Below are positions 60,830 through 64,000 of a stretch of DNA of 64,000 nt, one piece after another; position 1 is the first letter of the stretch; each line of letters starts with the position of its first letter. The notes under the pieces were generated by a model. It saw nothing but the letters and a program-made list of their open reading frames with translations, did not search any database and was not told where the DNA came from. Position numbers and translations under genes: made by a program. Origin of the DNA: Treponema_C sp050320395 (GTDB taxonomy: Bacteria; Spirochaetota; Spirochaetia; Treponematales; Treponemataceae); contig NZ_CP144459.1 in assembly GCF_050320395.1 (NCBI RefSeq), positions 1,426,001 to 1,490,000 of the forward strand. Reading direction: 5' to 3'.

Positions 60830-61859
60830 GAAAAAACAAACAGTATGGTTTATTGCGCTTTTTATTTTTGCCTCCATTGCGGCAGCTGCGTGCTTTTGCG
60901 CATACCGCATCTGTATTCCCCTTGAATCTCAAAGCGGAACAAAGGCTCATACCGAATACCGTATCATTGTTCCCAGCGGCGCCACGCTGCGCACCGTTGC
61001 CCGCGATTTGAAAAAAAACGGCATTATAAGTTCGCCCGATTTTTTTTATTTTTACGGATGCATAAAGGGCGTCTTTTTAAAGGCGGGTATTTATAAGGTT
61101 AATGCGGGCATGTCAATTCCCGAAATTTGCGCAGTGCTTGAATCGGGAAAACAGGAATACATTGCCGTTTCTTTAAGCGAGGGCCTTACAATCCGTAAAA
61201 TTGCCGAAATCCTCGAAAAAAACGGGATAACTTCAGCCGACGATTTTATAAAGGCGGCATCTTCGCGCGCTCTTTTAAGCGAATTCGGCATTCCTGCTGA
61301 CAGTTTTGAAGGCTATCTTTTCCCCGATACCTATAACCTCGATTACGGCATGAGTCCGGAGCGGGTAGTGCGCATTTTGGCTTCAACTTTTTTTGAAAAA
61401 ATAAAAAAGCTCGAAGCTCTAAACGGAAAAAGCGCGCGCGAACTGCACGATACGGTTATTTTGGCTTCCATTGTGGAGCGCGAGTACCGCCTTGAAGAAG
61501 AAGCTCCGCTTATTGCAAGCGTTTTTACCAACCGCTTAAAACGGAATATAGGCCTGTATTCATGTGCCACCCTCGTCTATGTGTTGACCGAAATTGAAGG
61601 CCGTGCTCATCCCGATGTCGTTAAAATTGAAGATACGAAAATCGATAATCCCTATAATACCTATAAATGGGCGGGCCTTCCTCCGGGTCCCATATCGAAT
61701 CCCGGCTTAACCGCCTTGAAGGCCGCCGCATCGCCTCCTCAAACAAAGTACTACTATTTCAGACTGACCGATGCCGAGCGCGGCAGACACGTGTTCAGTG
61801 AAACCTTTGACGGGCACAAAGAGGCGGCCCCCGTTGTAACAAAGAGGGCGGCACACTGA
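60819..61859 (+). CDS. mltG: endolytic murein transglycosylase
   Basis: The protein has 346 residues from the ATG at 60819; GAAAGG lies eight bases before it. One N-terminal helix (TVWFIALFIFASIAAAACFC) anchors it. A LysM-like subdomain (EYRIIVPSGATLRTVARDLK) precedes the YceG domain: SFEGYLFPDTYNL, LASIVEREYRLEEEAPLIAS with the catalytic glutamate, VFTNRLKRNIGL and PYNTYKWAGLPPGPISNPGL. It cuts nascent glycan strands and sets their length. It is followed directly by dnaG with a one-base overlap (TGATG). Confidence 0.93.
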   Translation: MAHKKKQTVWFIALFIFASIAAAACFCAYRICIPLESQSGTKAHTEYRIIVPSGATLRTVARDLKKNGIISSPDFFYFYGCIKGVFLKAGIYKVNAGMSIPEICAVLESGKQEYIAVSLSEGLTIRKIAEILEKNGITSADDFIKAASSRALLSEFGIPADSFEGYLFPDTYNLDYGMSPERVVRILASTFFEKIKKLEALNGKSARELHDTVILASIVEREYRLEEEAPLIASVFTNRLKRNIGLYSCATLVYVLTEIEGRAHPDVVKIEDTKIDNPYNTYKWAGLPPGPISNPGLTALKAAASPPQTKYYYFRLTDAERGRHVFSETFDGHKEAAPVVTKRAAH

Positions 61860-63646
61860 TGCCGAAATTTTCGCCGCAAACCATAGATGAAATAAACGCA
61901 CGTACCGATATGGTTGCTCTGGTAAGCGAATATACGCGTTTGGAACGGCGGGGTGACGAATGGTGGGGCTGCTGTCCCTTTCACAACGAAAAAACGCCCT
62001 CTTTCCATGTAAATGCCGAACGCAAAATGTACCACTGTTTCGGCTGCGGAGCAGGCGGCGGCCTCATTAATTTTTACATGGAAACCGAAAAGGTAAGCTA
62101 TTCGGATGCCGTACGCTTTTTGGCAAAAAAATGCGGAGCCGAACTTATCTATGAGGGCAGCTTCAATGCAAAAAACGAAAAGCCCGAAGAAAATAAAAAA
62201 GAACGGTTTATCGACCTGTACGGACGTGTAAGCGGGACCTACGGCTTTTTTTTAACCTCATCCGATATGGGGAAAAAGGCCCTCGATTATCTGAAAGCGC
62301 GCGGCGTTACCGATTCATCTATAGAAGAGTTCGGGCTCGGGTTTTCCCCCGCCGACAGGCGCTGGCTTAAACATTTTTTACGATCAAAAAACTACAGCGA
62401 CGCCTTTCTTGAAGAATCCGGCCTTTTTTCAAAAAAATATCCGGATATATCCTTTTTTTCCAACCGCCTTATGTTCCCCATTTGGGACAGACGCGGCAGG
62501 GTTATCGCCTTCGGAGCACGCCTTTTGGAAGGCGAGGGGCCCAAATACATCAATTCGGGTGATTCCGTCCAGTATAAAAAGGGGGAGACCCTCTATGCCT
62601 TTCATCTTGCAAAGCAAAAAATACGGAGCGAAAAAGCGGTTATCCTCTGCGAAGGCTATATGGACGTTATCGCCTACCATCAGGCGGGCTTAAAACAGGC
62701 GGTAGCCCCGCTGGGAACGGCTTTAACAAAAGAACAGATACACATGCTTTCTTCTTTCGCGGATACCTTTTATCTTTCCTTCGATTCGGATACGGCGGGG
62801 CAAAATGCAACCTATAAGGCAATCCTCCTGTGCCGCAAACACGGCATTTCCGTAAAAATCATTGTCTTTGACGAGGGAAAAGATCCTGCCGAAATTCTTT
62901 TAAAGTCGGGGCCTGAAACCTTGACAAAACACGTAGAAAATGCTATATTAGATAGTGATTTTTTGTTATCAGCTCTAATGCGTCAATACCCGGCTCATAC
63001 GCCCGAAGGCAAAACGAAGATATGTTTGGCTTATTTTCCGTATTTAGACGCCCTACAGTCCGATATACACAGAGAATCATGTTTTGAACAATTATGCCAG
63101 GCATTGCAGTTAAAACCTGAAGCGGTAAGAGCGGATTATGAAAATCGGAAATCCGGAAAAACAAAGCCGGAGGGGGGGGATACGGAACATCGTCTAAGCG
63201 CACATTTTAAACCCAATGCCGAAATGCGTTCCGTACTCGCCGTTATTGCAAATCCCGATTATTTTTCTTTAATGCGTTCTTCTCTTAATGCCGATGATTT
63301 TGATGATGCCCGGGCTCGGGATATGTTCGTTACATTGGAAGAGTGTTTTCGGGAAGATGCGGTCAGTTCGGACAGTATATTGCGGCGCTGCAGCGGTGAA
63401 GTGCGTGCGATGGTAACCGGAGCGGTTACATCCGGGGAATTTACCCTTAATTCCCGCCAGGCAGTTGAAGACGGTATACGATTAATCCGCAAAAACAGTT
63501 TGGAGCGCAGACGGGATCGTATCGGTACCAAGATACGCGCCCTTCAGGGTTCCGCTCCCGATACACGCCAAGAGCTGGATGCTCTTATAAATGAAAAAAT
63601 GAACATAGATTTTGAATTACAGCAATTAAAGGGTGTGCAAACATGA
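61859..63646 (+). CDS. dnaG: DNA primase
   Basis: The protein has 595 residues. The CHC2-type zinc site is in CCPFHNEKTPSFHV and MYHCFGCGAGG. The TOPRIM domain follows, with VILCEGYMDVIAYHQAG and LSFDSDTAGQNATYKAIL. The C-terminal helicase-binding part is of spirochaete-like length, joined by a Lys/Gly-rich linker that contains a G8 run (63172-63179). It primes replication. A consensus promoter for rpoD lies within its codons at 62921-62949. It overlaps rpoD by 4 bp. Confidence 0.96.
   Translation: MPKFSPQTIDEINARTDMVALVSEYTRLERRGDEWWGCCPFHNEKTPSFHVNAERKMYHCFGCGAGGGLINFYMETEKVSYSDAVRFLAKKCGAELIYEGSFNAKNEKPEENKKERFIDLYGRVSGTYGFFLTSSDMGKKALDYLKARGVTDSSIEEFGLGFSPADRRWLKHFLRSKNYSDAFLEESGLFSKKYPDISFFSNRLMFPIWDRRGRVIAFGARLLEGEGPKYINSGDSVQYKKGETLYAFHLAKQKIRSEKAVILCEGYMDVIAYHQAGLKQAVAPLGTALTKEQIHMLSSFADTFYLSFDSDTAGQNATYKAILLCRKHGISVKIIVFDEGKDPAEILLKSGPETLTKHVENAILDSDFLLSALMRQYPAHTPEGKTKICLAYFPYLDALQSDIHRESCFEQLCQALQLKPEAVRADYENRKSGKTKPEGGDTEHRLSAHFKPNAEMRSVLAVIANPDYFSLMRSSLNADDFDDARARDMFVTLEECFREDAVSSDSILRRCSGEVRAMVTGAVTSGEFTLNSRQAVEDGIRLIRKNSLERRRDRIGTKIRALQGSAPDTRQELDALINEKMNIDFELQQLKGVQT
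62921..62949 (+). promoter_or_regulatory. internal sigma-70 promoter in dnaG, upstream of rpoD
   Basis: TTGACA (62921-62926) is a perfect -35 hexamer, and TATATT (62944-62949) follows at 17 bases. It is by far the best promoter match in the dnaG region, and the following stretch is unusually AT-rich for the gene. The expected start near 62957 would give an rpoD leader of about 690 bases. E. coli also has a promoter for rpoD inside dnaG. Confidence 0.6.
63172..63179. repeat. G8 homopolymer in dnaG linker
   Basis: Eight consecutive G encode part of Glu-Gly-Gly in the linker between the TOPRIM and helicase-binding parts of primase (about codon 438). Slippage would remove the C-terminal domain of an essential protein, so the tract is probably just tolerated. 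It is listed because it is as long as the G8 in the methyltransferase gene. Confidence 0.6.
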
Positions 63647-64000
63647 CAGAGCACGATCAAGATTTGGGATTGGATCCTGCAGTCGTAAAGCTTATCGAAC
63701 ATGCAAAAGCAAAGCAAATAATCACTTGGGATGAGGTAAGCGATTTTTTACCCCAGGAAGTGCTTATTTCCGACCGCATGGAAGAAATTCTGGTCTTATT
63801 GCAAAAAAACAATATACAGCTTATTGAAGACGATCCGACGGAAGAAGAAGACCCTGAAGATTTGATGGAAGACGACACCGTTACCGATGAAATTAAAATA
63901 GATGACAGCAGACGTAAGCACCTGGTAAACAACGAAAAAGATTCGGGAAGCGACGACCCCATTCGCCTGTATTTGCGTGAAATAGGTAAAGAGCATTTAT
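63643..64000 (+). CDS. rpoD: RNA polymerase primary sigma factor, N-terminal part (runs off right edge)
   Basis: The first 119 residues are present. Region 1.1 is recognisable (VVKLIEHAKAKQIITWDEVS, LPQEVLISDRMEEILVLL), followed by an acidic stretch (EDDPTEEEDPEDLMEDD) and the start of region 1.2 (DDPIRLYLREIGKEHL). The ATG overlaps the dnaG stop by 4 bp. The remainder lies outside the window. It is probably transcribed both from the operon promoter and from the internal dnaG promoter. Confidence 0.93.
   Translation, partial: MTEHDQDLGLDPAVVKLIEHAKAKQIITWDEVSDFLPQEVLISDRMEEILVLLQKNNIQLIEDDPTEEEDPEDLMEDDTVTDEIKIDDSRRKHLVNNEKDSGSDDPIRLYLREIGKEHL

Noticed and set aside
1..64000. CRISPR array or rRNA genes
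   Set aside because: No regularly spaced repeats and no rRNA-like sequence were seen on either strand.

Overview
The window looks like a chromosomal segment of a spirochaete of the genus Treponema. Supporting signs are a low-to-moderate G+C content, a P83/100-family antigen gene, the fused cytidylyltransferase/2-aminoethylphosphonate aminotransferase known from Treponema denticola, the paired TIGR03546/TIGR03545-type genes, and an rpoD preceded by dnaG. I cannot name the species from the sequence alone. About 45 kb of the 64 kb (1-45424) is one minus-strand surface-polysaccharide supercluster.

Positions 1-24370 read right to left as an ABC-transporter-dependent glycan locus. It starts with rmlB, an EPS-type MarR-like regulator and a small exported protein. 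A complete phosphonate pathway follows: PEP mutase, phosphonopyruvate decarboxylase, and CMP-aminoethylphosphonate synthase fused to the aminotransferase. Next come the ABC exporter pair (wzm, wzt), a bifunctional L-fucose salvage enzyme (fkp) and rmlA. An AT-rich variable part follows, with two CDP-glycerol-transferase-like enzymes, an opine-dehydrogenase-like gene joined to an ornithine-cyclodeaminase remnant, a sulfotransferase, a GT2, the FdtA/FdtB route to a dTDP-3-amino-3,6-dideoxyhexose, a FemAB-like transferase, a methyltransferase, and a YidC-like membrane protein cut by the window edge.

Positions 24733-45424 hold a Wzx/Wzy-type locus. It has manC, a second (damaged) copy of the regulator/exported-protein pair, wzi-, wza- and wzz-like genes, and an ATPase plus TOPRIM-like DUF4276 pair resembling a defence module. 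AT-rich glycosyltransferases follow, with an EpsG-type polymerase, an asparagine-synthase-like amidotransferase, an acetyltransferase, a flippase, a nonulosonate pathway (NeuB, NeuA-HAD fusion), a VanZ-like gene and a WecA-like initiating transferase that ends in a 19-G homopolymer. A related ~160-bp element lies at the head of both the rmlB operon and the wecA-like operon.

Positions 45758-50001 carry glgA and two conserved genes of unknown function. Positions 50072-55165 are a degraded Rhs-tip region: two displaced Rhs C-terminal toxin cassettes, each followed by a putative immunity gene. The second cassette is split by an IS256-family element whose left end carries a 229-bp duplication. Positions 55214-64000 are mostly housekeeping: lplA-lipA, the P83/100 gene, a repeat block, tRNA-Thr and tRNA-Tyr, a YkgJ-type protein, an MBL hydrolase, mltG, dnaG and the start of rpoD. 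A strong promoter for rpoD lies inside dnaG.

The nucleotide-sugar genes are scattered (rmlA, rmlB, fdtA, fdtB, fkp, manC) but complement one another, so the whole ABC locus most likely builds a single fucose- and aminodideoxyhexose-containing, phosphonate-decorated glycan. The Wzx/Wzy locus most likely builds a second, nonulosonate-containing polymer.
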